A stretch of DNA of 64,000 bases from Sphingomonadaceae bacterium PASS1 (GCA_002255985.1 NKIR01000011.1:28110-92109); one strand, 5' to 3'. Counted from the first letter of the stretch, positions 48,002-57,043 are shown. Program-made: numbers and translations. Notes: generated by a model not told the origin, from the letters alone.

Positions 48002-48604
48002 TCATTGCTTCAACGTCATGACATTTGCCTCGACCTTCCAGCTTTGCATGCTGTCGAGAAAGTTCATGCCAAGGACGTTCGTGTCGCCGAAACTCTCCGA
48101 AACCACAACATTATGCTCTCCGACTTCGTGCGTTCCGATCTTCAATGATTGAATGACACCGCGTTCCGCCGTTACGCGGCCATTGGCCGTATTTAGGAAT
48201 ACCGGATATCCATTTGAATCCACTTGTATACCTGTTTCGCGTGCTGTGTCGGCGTTTACCGCTGTGGTCGTTGCGCCGCTATCGATCATGAACCGCACCG
48301 GCTTGCCATTGACGTCAAGCTGAAGCCAATAATGGCCATCATCCTGCCGCCTGATGGTGATTTCGTTTCCGCTCACGCTCTGGCCAGCGGTGCCGGAAAT
48401 GTCGGCTTTTACGCGCTCCCAGACGGCCTTAAATTCAAACCGGAAACTGAATATTGCGAACAAAGCCGCGAATATCGCTATCCATGCAAATGCCGCCTTG
48501 GCGACATATCCCAACGGCAAACGCCGCGCCGCAAGTGAGCTCATCAACAGGACAATGCAAACGACACCCCAGATAAAAGATGGGCCGTCTTCCATGATAT
48601 TCAT
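48002..48604 (-). CDS. clan AA aspartic protease (TIGR02281-type), membrane anchored
   Basis: A 200-residue retropepsin-like protease. Two hydrophobic segments lie at about 9-25 and 35-53, followed by an exported domain with the active-site motif FMIDSGATTTAVNADTA and the flap-like VLGMNFLDSM. It has a single Asp motif, so it probably dimerises. Its start overlaps the tatD stop (ATGA), and it is the last gene of the tmk-holB-metG-tatD series. Confidence 0.85.
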   Translation of the reverse strand: MNIMEDGPSFIWGVVCIVLLMSSLAARRLPLGYVAKAAFAWIAIFAALFAIFSFRFEFKAVWERVKADISGTAGQSVSGNEITIRRQDDGHYWLQLDVNGKPVRFMIDSGATTTAVNADTARETGIQVDSNGYPVFLNTANGRVTAERGVIQSLKIGTHEVGEHNVVVSESFGDTNVLGMNFLDSMQSWKVEANVMTLKQ

Positions 48605-49377
48605 CTTACGGCCTTGGAAAACAGACTGTAGAAATTGTCTGAAGTCTCTTTAGCCAGAATGTCCGCGTCAACACCGCGCAACTGCGCCACGTGACGCGCA
48701 GTATCCGCGACAAATGCGGGCTCGCCGGTCTTGCCGCGATGCGGGATGGGCGCCAGAAACGGGGCATCGGTTTCCACTAGCAGCCGGTCCGAAGGCAGCC
48801 ATTTGGCGACCGACTGAAGATCTTGGGCATTTTTGAACGTCACGATACCAGACAGCGAAATATATAGGCCAAGGTCCAACGCCGTCCGCGCGAAATCGGC
48901 GCTTGCGGTGAAGCAATGAATGACGCCGGTGAATGCGCCCTTCGACATTTCGTCGCGCAATATCTCGGCCGTTTCCGCCTCTGCATCGCGTGTGTGAATG
49001 ATGATGGGCAGCCCGGTGTCCCGTGACGCCGTTATATGTTCGCGAAAGGACAGGCCTTGCTGCGCGCGGTCACTGTGATCGTAATAAAAATCGAGCCCCG
49101 TTTCGCCAATGGCGACGACACGCGGGTGCGCCGCGCGCTCGATAAGCTTCGCAGCATCAATGCCTATATGCTGGTCCGCCTCATGCGGGTGAATGCCCAC
49201 AGACGCCCACACGTCGGGTTCTTGTTCCGCAAGGCCGATAACCTCATCCCACTCGCGCTCACGGGTCGAAATGTTGAGCATGGCAGACACACCGCTGCCG
49301 CGCGCACGCGCAAGAATCTCGCCTTGCTGCTCGACAAGGCCTTTATAATTCAGATGACAGTGGGAATCGACAAACAT
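48601..49377 (-). CDS. tatD: TatD family metal-dependent hydrolase
   Basis: TIM-barrel deoxyribonuclease/hydrolase, 258 residues. Metal ligands are visible: DSHCHLNY (HxH), GETGLDFYY (Glu), IIHTRDAEAE (His), VIHCFTASADF (His) and ETDAPFLAP (Asp). The frame is open 33 codons upstream, but ATG 49377 gives the family start MFVDSHCHL and overlaps the metG stop (ATGA). Confidence 0.94.
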   Translation of the reverse strand: MFVDSHCHLNYKGLVEQQGEILARARGSGVSAMLNISTREREWDEVIGLAEQEPDVWASVGIHPHEADQHIGIDAAKLIERAAHPRVVAIGETGLDFYYDHSDRAQQGLSFREHITASRDTGLPIIIHTRDAEAETAEILRDEMSKGAFTGVIHCFTASADFARTALDLGLYISLSGIVTFKNAQDLQSVAKWLPSDRLLVETDAPFLAPIPHRGKTGEPAFVADTARHVAQLRGVDADILAKETSDNFYSLFSKAVR

Positions 49378-50945
49378 CAGGCCGCGGTCCCCTCCTCCGC
49401 TGGCATTTCCAATCGGGGGAACAGCCCGACAGGCTGGGCGATTTGGAAATTGCTCTCGGCCAAAGGTGAATACCAATGCGATCCTGCCGCATCGAAGTTC
49501 CGCACATTAAGGGGAACGCCCATTTGGTTGAGAAGCTTGGTCGCCGACCCGGGGATGATCGGCAAAGCCGCGATGGCCAGTTGCGCGATACAGATGAACA
49601 GCGTGGCAAGCACGGTTTCCATACGTTCCGGATCGGTTTTCTTAAGCGCCCAGGGCGCCTGCACATCGACATAGGCGTTGCAGGCAAAGACCGCCTGCAT
49701 CCAGCTTTCTAGGCCCTGAGACATCGCCAAATCTTCGTAATGCGCCGGAATATGCTGGGAAACTGTCGCCCCCACCAAATCCAACAGCGCTTTGTCATCG
49801 TTATTATGGCCGCGAATTGCGGGCAGATAGCCTTCGCAATTTTTGAAGATGAGCGACAATGTCCGCTGCGCCAAATTGCCGAAGCTGTTGGCCAGATCAG
49901 CATTCACGCGGGTTACAATCGCTTCTGGGCTATAGCTGCCATCCTGACCGAAGCTAACTTCGCGCAGCAGGAAATAGCGCAGCGCATCGACGCCAAACAA
50001 TTCCGCAAGCTGCATCGGGTCAACGACATTGCCTAAGGACTTCGACATTTTCTCGCCGCGAGAAAGCAGGAAACCATGTCCGAACACCTGTTTAGGCAAT
50101 GGCAAGCCGGCCGACATCAAAAATGCGGGCCAATATACGGTGTGAAACCGGACAATGTCCTTGCCGATGATATGGACATTGGCCGGCCAGAATTTGCGCC
50201 ATTCCTCGGTATCGTCGGGAAAGCCAATCGCGGAGATATATGTGGTTAGCGCGTCCAACCAGACATACATGACATGATTTTCGCTGCCGGGAACTTTGAC
50301 GCCCCAATCGAAACTGGTGCGCGAAACAGACAGGTCTTTCAGGCCGCCTTCAACGAACTTTACCGTTTCATTTTTCCGGCTATCGGGTCGGATAAAGTCA
50401 GGATGCGCGGCATAATATTCGAGCAGCGGCTGTTCATATTTCGAAAGCCGGAAAAACCAGCTTTCTTCAACCGTCCATTCAACTTGTGTGCCCTGAGGAG
50501 AAAGCTTCTGGCCCCCCTCGCCCTCAGTCAGTTCGGTTTCGTCATAATAAGCTTCGTCGCGGACCGAATACCATCCTTCATACCGGTCAAGATACAGGTC
50601 GCCAGCGGCTTCAAGCCGTTTCCAAATCGCTTGGCTGGCCTGGTGGTGATGGTCCGACGTTGTGCGGCAAAAATGATCAAAGGAAATATCAAGAGTGCTG
50701 CACATTTCCTTGAAATAAGCAGACATTTCATCTGCAAGGTCGCGCGTTGCCTTGCCGGCTGCCCGTGCCGTCTGGTCCATTTTCAGGCCATGCTCATCGG
50801 TGCCCGTGACGAAGCGCACATCACGGCCCATCAAACGTTGAAACCGCGCAATCGCGTCGGTTGCGATCGCTTCATAGGCATGACCGATATGCGGCTTGCC
50901 ATTTGGATAGGCTATGGCGGTGGTAATATAAAAAGGTTCAGGCAT
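49377..50945 (-). CDS. metG: methionine--tRNA ligase
   Basis: Class I aminoacyl-tRNA synthetase, 522 residues. The HIGH motif is PNGKPHIGHAYEA, the KMSKS loop GEKMSKSLGN, and an anticodon-binding helical domain follows. The zinc-finger knuckle of the E. coli form and the C-terminal EMAP-like tRNA-binding domain are absent, as in many alphaproteobacteria. It lies 24 bases after holB and is coupled to tatD. Confidence 0.96.
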   Translation of the reverse strand: MPEPFYITTAIAYPNGKPHIGHAYEAIATDAIARFQRLMGRDVRFVTGTDEHGLKMDQTARAAGKATRDLADEMSAYFKEMCSTLDISFDHFCRTTSDHHHQASQAIWKRLEAAGDLYLDRYEGWYSVRDEAYYDETELTEGEGGQKLSPQGTQVEWTVEESWFFRLSKYEQPLLEYYAAHPDFIRPDSRKNETVKFVEGGLKDLSVSRTSFDWGVKVPGSENHVMYVWLDALTTYISAIGFPDDTEEWRKFWPANVHIIGKDIVRFHTVYWPAFLMSAGLPLPKQVFGHGFLLSRGEKMSKSLGNVVDPMQLAELFGVDALRYFLLREVSFGQDGSYSPEAIVTRVNADLANSFGNLAQRTLSLIFKNCEGYLPAIRGHNNDDKALLDLVGATVSQHIPAHYEDLAMSQGLESWMQAVFACNAYVDVQAPWALKKTDPERMETVLATLFICIAQLAIAALPIIPGSATKLLNQMGVPLNVRNFDAAGSHWYSPLAESNFQIAQPVGLFPRLEMPAEEGTAA

Positions 50946-50969
50946 GTGGACTCTTGTATTTTTGGCTAT

Positions 50970-51929
50970 TTAGCTCGCCTTATGCGCTTGAACCGATGCC
51001 AGCAAGCTTCCCATTTGAAAGACGACGCTCTGCTTGTCCAAACTTAACGCGATGGCGCGTGCGGCCAGACCGCTTGCGGCCTCCCAGGCATCGACGCCAG
51101 AGCGAACCTGACCGACGCCGAGCGTTCTCGTATGCTCTGCGATCAGTGCGGGCGCGCGGCGCAGAAAGGCTTCATATCGGGGCTGCGCGGCCTTGAGCGA
51201 CAGTTTTTCGGCCAAAGCGATGCGAATGACATTATCTCGGTCGCCTGAGCGCAAAATGGACGCCATGGCATCTTCCAACTCGTCAAGCCTTAGCCCAAGG
51301 AAATCCAGCGCTTGGCCGGGTGCCCCGTCGCCTAAACGCACGAGCGCATCAAGATCCGACTGGCTCGCCTCGGGTGCGGCGCGTTGCAAGGCCTCAGCCA
51401 TATCTGCGTCACACAAGGGTTCAAAGCGCAATATCTGGCAGCGTGAGCGGATCGTTGGAAGCAACCGGTCGCTGGCATGGCTGACCAAAAAGAAATAGGT
51501 CCCAACGGGCGGTTCTTCCAAAGATTTCAGCAGTGCGTTGGCACCGCCGCGTTCAAGGTCATCCGTAGAATCAATAATGATGGCGCGCTTATCGCTGAGC
51601 CCGGGACGCGATGTCAGTACCTGCTGAACGCTGCGGATCTGATCAACCGTTATGCTGCGTTTAAACTCGGTTGCATCAGTGACGTCTTCATCGTCCTTTG
51701 GTGCATCCTTCGGAAGGCGCTTAACCCACAAAATATCGGGATGGGAACCGCGGGCGATGAGATTTGCGTGCACATTCGTTGGGTCAACAAGTGCGGACGC
51801 CGCTTTCAGGGCAAATGCGGATTTGCCAAGCCCCCTCGCCCCGGCCAATATCCAGCCATGGTGCGTTTTCCCGCTGTCGCAGGCTTTGGAAAACTGGCGC
51901 CATGCCTTGTCGTGGCCGACATAGTCCAT
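50970..51929 (-). CDS. holB: DNA polymerase III subunit delta'
   Basis: Clamp-loader subunit, 319 residues. Its N-terminal AAA+ domain has GARGLGKSAFALKAA, the sensor and SRC-type motif IRSRCQILRFEPL, and LLKSLEEPPVGTYFFLVSH. The C-terminal collar is helical and diverged, as expected for delta'. It overlaps the tmk stop by one base. Confidence 0.92.
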   Translation of the reverse strand: MDYVGHDKAWRQFSKACDSGKTHHGWILAGARGLGKSAFALKAASALVDPTNVHANLIARGSHPDILWVKRLPKDAPKDDEDVTDATEFKRSITVDQIRSVQQVLTSRPGLSDKRAIIIDSTDDLERGGANALLKSLEEPPVGTYFFLVSHASDRLLPTIRSRCQILRFEPLCDADMAEALQRAAPEASQSDLDALVRLGDGAPGQALDFLGLRLDELEDAMASILRSGDRDNVIRIALAEKLSLKAAQPRYEAFLRRAPALIAEHTRTLGVGQVRSGVDAWEAASGLAARAIALSLDKQSVVFQMGSLLASVQAHKAS

Positions 51930-52567
51930 CAGGCTGGTTCCGCTAGCAAATCGGATATTTGCGCCACAAGCCGCGCGGTCACGTCCTCAGCCGTTCCTGA
52001 CGCGTCAACCAGGCGCACTCTGGGTTCGCACTCGGCATATCCGACAAATGCCATATCGACGTCCGAATGGAAATCCTCTGCCCGGCCCTGAATTCGGTCG
52101 GGACGGTTCTGGTCTCTGGCTGCTGCGCGCTGTGCCGCTTCTTTCGGATTGAGACGCAGCACCAATGTCCGATCGGGCAATAGGCCGCGACTGCCGATGC
52201 CATGCAGCGTCATGATGTCATGATCTGACAAGCCTGATCCTGCACCTTGATAGGCACGGCTGCTGTCTATGAAGCGATCCGCAATGACCCATTTGCCGCT
52301 CGCCAATGCGGGTTCGATTAAACGTTCGACATGGTCGCTGCGCGCTGCGGCAAATAACAACGCTTCTGCGCGCGGTGCCCAACGTTCTGCGCTTCCGCCC
52401 AGCAACAGTTGCCGGATGACCTCCGCACCCTCTGTTCCGCCGGGTTCGCGCGTCAAAATCACTTCATGCCCATGGCTTCGGATCATGTCCGCAAGTGCGT
52501 TGATCTGCGTAGACTTGCCCACGCCCTCCCCGCCTTCAATCGACAAAAAACGGCCGCGCGCGGTCAT
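51929..52567 (-). CDS. tmk: thymidylate kinase
   Basis: Phosphorylates dTMP to dTDP. It has 212 residues with P-loop EGGEGVGKST, DRFIDSSRAYQGAG and a LID region RDQNRPDRIQGR. The ATG overlaps the TGA of the upstream carboxypeptidase fragment (ATGA), which shows that the original dacA-tmk junction is kept although dacA is truncated. Confidence 0.95.
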   Translation of the reverse strand: MTARGRFLSIEGGEGVGKSTQINALADMIRSHGHEVILTREPGGTEGAEVIRQLLLGGSAERWAPRAEALLFAAARSDHVERLIEPALASGKWVIADRFIDSSRAYQGAGSGLSDHDIMTLHGIGSRGLLPDRTLVLRLNPKEAAQRAAARDQNRPDRIQGRAEDFHSDVDMAFVGYAECEPRVRLVDASGTAEDVTARLVAQISDLLAEPA

Positions 52568-52815
52568 GCGGCCACCATTGACGGTAAGCCATTAAGGGCG
52601 CGCGTTAAAAAGCCTGCTTGGGCTACCGATTCGTCAGCCAATAAGGGCATGGTTTGCTCTGTTCCGTCCTCATATTTCGCGACAAGCCGGGCTACTTGCA
52701 CGCCCCGCATAATAGGTGCCTTTAACGGCCCCGTATAGCGCACGAATAATGTATAATTGTCTTTTTCATACCCGCGCAAGGTTGCAGCAACGGGTGTCTT
52801 GATTACCGGCCCGAC
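52564..52815 (-). pseudogene. C-terminal remnant of a D-alanyl-D-alanine carboxypeptidase (dacA/PBP5-like)
   Basis: About 83 in-frame codons encode what looks like the C-terminal beta domain of a PBP5-family carboxypeptidase, including GPLKAPIMRGVQVARLVA, MPLLADESVAQAGF and a final amphipathic anchor (TRALNGLPSMVAA). A TAG stop lies just upstream, and the next gene, mltB, ends 66 bases further on, so the whole penicillin-binding catalytic part (SxxK, SxN, KTG) is missing. No usable start is evident except TTG 52779. In related genomes the order mltB-rlpA-dacA-tmk is usual, so a deletion is inferred. Confidence 0.7.
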
Positions 52816-52880
52816 CTAAAGAGGGTTTTCATGTGCAGAAATAAACGGAACGCTTGCGCTGCTATCGAACGATAGCTCGC

Positions 52881-53954
52881 TTAATTCCGAACCGCATCAG
52901 CCAATAATCCGACCGACAGCGCGTAAAAATTCGAACAATTATAGTCCAATATCACGCGGTAGTTTCCGCCCAATAAATATGCGGTTCGGTCGACGCCATC
53001 GGGCTCAATCAAGGTCGCCATCATGCTGTCTTTCGGCCAAAATCCGCGTTCTGGCGTAACCCCCAGTTCACGCCATTCCGCTATGGTTTTCCACTGGCTG
53101 TGTCGCCCAAAAACGCGGGGGCAACGCGGTGACATCATGCGCGAATTCAACGTGGCGCGATTGAACGACGCGGGCACATTGACGGCAAAGCCCCATTCCT
53201 CGCCGCGCCGCCAGCCTGTGTTGACGAAATAGTTGGCGATCGACGTCATGGCGTCAACCTCGCTACGCCAGATGTCGGCATATCCGTCGCCGTCGCCGTC
53301 GCGCGCCAGCCGCAAATATACCGACGGTAGAAACTGCGGCTTTCCAAGTGCGCCTGCCCAGCTGCCGGTGATGGCATATTGCGGAACGCCCTTGTCGATC
53401 ATCTTGAGCACCGCGATCAATTCGGCCTCAAACAACGGCCGCCGGCGGCCTTCATAAGCCAGAGACGCCAAGGCTTCGGGCGCGTTGAAGTTGCCCATGA
53501 CCGATCCATAATTGGTTTCATGGCCATAAATGGCGATCATGATTTCTTCCGGCACGCCGGTTTCATTTTCGATCCGCTGCAGCAACGGGCGAAGCTCGGT
53601 AAATTTCGCGCGGCCCCGGCTAATGCGCGATGCATCGACATGGCGGGCTTTATAGGGCGCAAAATTGGGAACCGGCGCATTCGAAGCGCCCTCTGGCTGT
53701 TGCCGGTCAAGCCGAACAACGCGCGCGTTAAAGCTTATCGATGGCAACACACGGTCCAGCGTGGCCGCCGAGACGCCTTCGGTCAGCGCCTTTTGCCGCA
53801 CTTGGCCAAGGTAGGCCCGAAATCCAGCCTCATGCGCATCATTGGCGCTTTCGGTGGTTGGCGCGGTAATATCCTGGGCGGCGCTTGTGGGCCCAAACAA
53901 GCACGCACTGGTGCAGATTAGCGTTGATAGCCAAAACTTCCGGTTAATGCGCAC
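52881..53954 (-). CDS. lytic murein transglycosylase (MltB-like)
   Basis: Periplasmic peptidoglycan lytic transglycosylase, about 357 residues. The catalytic glutamate is in IYGHETNYGSVMGNF, followed by SWAGALGKPQFLPS and DGDGDGYADIW, and a C-terminal peptidoglycan-binding-like end (NYRVILDYNCSNFYALSVGLL). GTG 53954 starts a classic signal peptide (RINRKFWLSTLICTSACLFG) with GGGGG just upstream. The frame is open to 54029, and ATG 53993 is an alternative. The downstream neighbour is the truncated carboxypeptidase. Confidence 0.9.
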   Translation of the reverse strand: MRINRKFWLSTLICTSACLFGPTSAAQDITAPTTESANDAHEAGFRAYLGQVRQKALTEGVSAATLDRVLPSISFNARVVRLDRQQPEGASNAPVPNFAPYKARHVDASRISRGRAKFTELRPLLQRIENETGVPEEIMIAIYGHETNYGSVMGNFNAPEALASLAYEGRRRPLFEAELIAVLKMIDKGVPQYAITGSWAGALGKPQFLPSVYLRLARDGDGDGYADIWRSEVDAMTSIANYFVNTGWRRGEEWGFAVNVPASFNRATLNSRMMSPRCPRVFGRHSQWKTIAEWRELGVTPERGFWPKDSMMATLIEPDGVDRTAYLLGGNYRVILDYNCSNFYALSVGLLADAVRN

Positions 53955-54117
53955 GCGGCCCCCATTTCTGTTGAAGGCGGCATATTGGCACATTGTACCC
54001 ATCGTGTGAAATGCTTTGGTCCCGGCCAACCCTCAGCCGGTCGCGGGCAGAACCCACAGTTAGTCCGCATCTGCCCTTGCCATCGCTTTGCTGGATGGCT
54101 AGGGGCACTTCGTAAGC

Positions 54118-54207
54118 GGACAGGTGGCCGAGTGGTTTAAGGCAACGGTCTTGAAAACCGTCGTGGGTGGAAGCTCACCGTGGGTTCGAATCCCACCCTG
54201 TCCGCCA
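54118..54207 (+). tRNA. tRNA-Ser (anticodon UGA)
   Basis: A 90-base class II tRNA with long variable arm and encoded CCA. The acceptor GGACAGG pairs with CCTGTCC, the discriminator is G, and the anticodon stem ACGGT/ACCGT has loop CTTGAAA (anticodon UGA). The variable arm is CGTGGGTGGAAGCTCACCG-like and the T-loop TTCGAAT. Chromosomal genes end here and mobile-element genes begin 275 bases downstream, so its 3' end is a candidate attachment site. Confidence 0.95.
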
Positions 54208-54482
54208 ACATCTCAATGCGAATCAATGAGATGGGCCTCAAGGGGCCGAAAAATCCCTAGCTTCCGCGGGGTTTTGCAGATGGCGTGTAAACCTCAGAGA
54301 CTGCCAGAAACCCCCAAATCGGTCTCTGACCGGCTTTTGTCTCTTTTCACCTAAACCTCGCTCGCAACGGTATAGTCTCCATAAGTGACGGATTTCCGAC
54401 GTTTATTGCGAGCCCGGGACCTATACCGTTTTCACTCTGCCTCGGCAGGCAATGTGATGAGAGAAGCCAAGGTATAGAGGCT
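54208..54482. other. gene-free stretch at the chromosome/element junction with inverted repeats
   Basis: No gene is seen. AACGGTATAG (54366-54375) and CTATACCGTT (54421-54430) are a perfect 10-bp inverted repeat. CTCGCA (54361-54366) and TGCGAG (54407-54412) form a second pair interleaved with it and not nested. GGTATAG recurs at 54471-54477. CATCTCA/TGAGATG forms a small hairpin just after the tRNA. The interleaved dyads could be recombinase or accessory-protein binding sites at the element end. Confidence 0.45.
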
Positions 54483-55754
54483 TCACCCCATCTTCGCTGA
54501 AGGGATATCCCCCCAGCGTGTCGTGAAACTGGGCGACAGGTTCTCCCGCCGCATGTGCCACTCCCCGTCCTTCTGGGCCAAGCCAAGCCTGGCTGTGCCC
54601 CGGCCGTAGCGGGTATTGATCTGGTCCATCGCCCGCATCAGCCCATCGTCAGGCGCGTCAATGATATCGAACAGTGAGACCGGGGCCTGACCGGACGCGC
54701 CGAGATCCAGCAGCAGCACACCGGCCTTTCGCCAGCCAAATCCATCTCGCCAGATGCGCTCGAATATCCTCATCACCGCGGCGCCGATGTCCCGAGTGTC
54801 AGACGTCGGCCGGTGAAATGTAGCGGAGCCTGAGACCGACTTTTGCGGCGCCTCTTGGGCGAACGGGTCGGTCCGAATGAAGAGTTGCACCGCGCCCGCG
54901 ACCTGTCCGGCGTTGCGCACCTTCTCGGCCGCTCGTTCGGCAAAGCTCATGACTGCGTCGTGGACCTGGCCTCTGTCGAAAATCGCGGTGCCAAACGTGC
55001 GCGAGCAGCAGGTCGTCTGCTTGGGCGGCGGCTGGTCTTCCAGTGCATGGCAGACGAGGCCACGCAGCTCGTGGACTGTGCGCAGGCCCACAACCCCCAT
55101 TCGCTGGCGTACCCAGCCGTCAGGCGCGTTTGCAAAATCATGCGCGGTGTGGATGCCGCGCTCCTCGAGCATCACTGTCCAGCGACGGCCCACGCCCCAT
55201 ACGTCGCCCACAGGCGTCTTGCGCAGGGCGGCGTCGATCCACTGCGGGTGATGGACCAGGTCGAGGACACCGCCGGCCTTCGCCGACTTCTTGGCCAGGC
55301 GGTTGGCCAGCTTGGACAGGGTCTTGGTGGGGCCGACGCCAACGGATACTGGGATGCCGGTCCATTGCAGTGTCTGCTCCCGAAGATCTCGGCACCAGTC
55401 GGTGAGATCTGGAACGCCGAGCCGATCGAGGTCGAGGAAGCATTCGTCGATGCTGTAAACTTCATGGGCCGGTGCACTTGAGCCCAGCACGCTCATCACC
55501 CGCTCTGAGATATCGCCATACAGCGCATAGTTCGAGGAACAGACGGTAATGTCATGCTCCTCGACCAACTTACGTATCTTGAACATCGGCGCGCCCATGC
55601 CGACGCCCAATGCCTTGGCCTCGTTCGACCGGGCAATGACGCAGCCGTCGTTGTTGGATAGGACCACCACAGGCCGTCCCCGCAGGCGGGGCCGGAATAG
55701 CCGCTCACAGGACGCATAGAAGTTATTGCAGTCGACCAGCGCGAAGGTGGCCAT
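54483..55754 (-). CDS. umuC: Y-family DNA polymerase UmuC (pol V catalytic subunit)
   Basis: Error-prone translesion polymerase, 423 residues. Catalytic carboxylates are in FALVDCNNFYASCERLF and SIDECFLDL, the steric-gate region is in LVDCNNFYAS, and FGTAIFDRGQVHDAVMSFAE lies in the little-finger part. The C-terminal DUF4113-like tail is present (SPSFTTRWGDIPSAKMG). The start overlaps the umuD stop by one base. It is the distal gene of the element's leftward operon. Confidence 0.95.
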   Translation of the reverse strand: MATFALVDCNNFYASCERLFRPRLRGRPVVVLSNNDGCVIARSNEAKALGVGMGAPMFKIRKLVEEHDITVCSSNYALYGDISERVMSVLGSSAPAHEVYSIDECFLDLDRLGVPDLTDWCRDLREQTLQWTGIPVSVGVGPTKTLSKLANRLAKKSAKAGGVLDLVHHPQWIDAALRKTPVGDVWGVGRRWTVMLEERGIHTAHDFANAPDGWVRQRMGVVGLRTVHELRGLVCHALEDQPPPKQTTCCSRTFGTAIFDRGQVHDAVMSFAERAAEKVRNAGQVAGAVQLFIRTDPFAQEAPQKSVSGSATFHRPTSDTRDIGAAVMRIFERIWRDGFGWRKAGVLLLDLGASGQAPVSLFDIIDAPDDGLMRAMDQINTRYGRGTARLGLAQKDGEWHMRRENLSPSFTTRWGDIPSAKMG

Positions 55755-56245
55755 CAGCGGCCACAGTGGCGCCGGATACTATGGGTTACGACGCCCCAGA
55801 TCTCGCAGTCGCCTTCGCCCATGGGCAGTGTTGGATAATCGCTGTTCTCGGCGGCCAGATGCCATTGCCCTTCGACCTTCTTGAGCCGCTTGACGGTGAG
55901 GTCGCCCTGCAAAATGGCAATGACGATGTCGTCGGGCTTCGGAGTTACGCCGCGATCAATGATCAGCAGATCACCATCGAAGATTCCGACGCCGCGCATG
56001 GATTCGCCCGATGCACGCACGAAGAACGTAGCCGCTGGTCTTCGCACCAGATGCTCATTGAGGTCGAGCTTGCCTTCGATGTGGTCGTCCGCCGGACTTG
56101 GAAACCCAGCCGGCACCTGGGCGCTGAACAGTGGGAGTTCGAGTTTGAGCGGGGGATCGGCAAAGCGCAGCACTGGGTCATGTTCCAAAATTACAACAAG
56201 AACACACCATGAACATTGCAGCGATGATTCGTCAATCAAGAACAA
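55754..56245 (-). CDS. umuD: UmuD-like S24 peptidase
   Basis: Self-cleaving partner of UmuC, 163 residues as given. The cleavage site is QVPAGFPSPADDHIEG (Ala-Gly bond), the nucleophile Ser is in VRASGESMRGVGIFDGD, and the Lys of the dyad is in DLTVKRLKK. RecA filaments would trigger cleavage to the active form. The N-terminus is longer than usual and not family-like for about 20 residues; a TTG at 56188 would give a typical length. No clear ribosome site decides. Confidence 0.9.
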   Translation of the reverse strand: MFLIDESSLQCSWCVLVVILEHDPVLRFADPPLKLELPLFSAQVPAGFPSPADDHIEGKLDLNEHLVRRPAATFFVRASGESMRGVGIFDGDLLIIDRGVTPKPDDIVIAILQGDLTVKRLKKVEGQWHLAAENSDYPTLPMGEGDCEIWGVVTHSIRRHCGR

Positions 56246-56267
56246 GGTTGAGCCTTGGCTTCCGACG

Positions 56268-56990
56268 TCAATGCCGGGTCGGCTCCTGAAGATGCCTATC
56301 GGTTTCCAACCTCATGGCGGCGGCCCACAAGGGCGTCTTGGTGTAAATTTCACTCTTCATGAACCTCTTGCCAGTCCGGTGCGCCTGCAGCAGCCCGGCC
56401 CAGCATAGTGGGCGCAGTATGTGAATGTAGAAGGTACCCGATAGTTCAAATTCGTGACGCCGATATTCCTCATCCCCGCCATATAGGACCGAACAGAGCC
56501 GTTCCTCTGAAACGCCAGCCTGCGCCTCGACGTTGATGACGTTGAGGAAGATGTCCCAGTTCCCCATTAGCTGATGTCTGACCCTGGTGTATTGATTGTG
56601 ATCGATGACACTGAGGAGGTGATGGGTCAGCAGCGTCCACAGCTCACCGGGGTTGGCCCTGAGTTCCTTGCCGAGGCGAGTGCTGTGCAGCGCGCCCTTG
56701 TAGTGGCGCACCAACTTTGCGCTGATCATCACCTCGTGCAGAACCATGAGCGGCAGAAAGTCTTGCTCGTTGAGCACCTTGTTGAGGTAGTAGAGGTCCT
56801 CTGCCGTGTAGTCTGGCCACGCAAACGCCTCGGCAGCCCACTGCACAAAATACCGTTTCAGCGCCATTAACGGCGTCAGGCCAATCGGACCGTTGGTATC
56901 GATGTATTCGAGCGTAAGCAGCGCGCCCCGCAATAGCGGCGACAGTTTCAGAGCTGGATCATCATCGTGAAGAGGCGTGAATGCAATCAT
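56268..56990 (-). CDS. uncharacterised element protein preceding umuD
   Basis: A 240-residue protein that I do not recognise. It is soluble, rich in Leu, His and Tyr, with helices such as LLRGALLTLEYIDTNG, LTPLMALKRYFVQWAAEAFAW and YYLNKVLNEQDFLPLMVLHEVM, suggesting a winged-helix or helical-bundle fold. The C-terminal half is basic (LQAHRTGKRFMKSEIYTK). Its end resembles domains found in plasmid pRiA4b ORF-3-type proteins, but only weakly. ATG 56990 is used and TTG 57026 is possible. It lies 22 bases upstream of umuD in the same transcript. Confidence 0.6.
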   Translation of the reverse strand: MIAFTPLHDDDPALKLSPLLRGALLTLEYIDTNGPIGLTPLMALKRYFVQWAAEAFAWPDYTAEDLYYLNKVLNEQDFLPLMVLHEVMISAKLVRHYKGALHSTRLGKELRANPGELWTLLTHHLLSVIDHNQYTRVRHQLMGNWDIFLNVINVEAQAGVSEERLCSVLYGGDEEYRRHEFELSGTFYIHILRPLCWAGLLQAHRTGKRFMKSEIYTKTPLWAAAMRLETDRHLQEPTRH

Positions 56991-57043
56991 ACCTTGCGAT
57001 CTGCCGCAGCTGAAACGGAAAGCCAATAAAGAGTTTGATGCTG

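Noticed and set aside
54118..54207. tRNA-Ser as the proven attachment site of the element
   Set aside because: No second copy of the tRNA 3' end is inside the window, and the visible recombinase is of the serine type, so the claim is kept only as a possibility.
54843..55481. 212-codon rightward frame inside umuC
   Set aside because: It mirrors the umuC codons; UmuC motifs are intact on the other strand.
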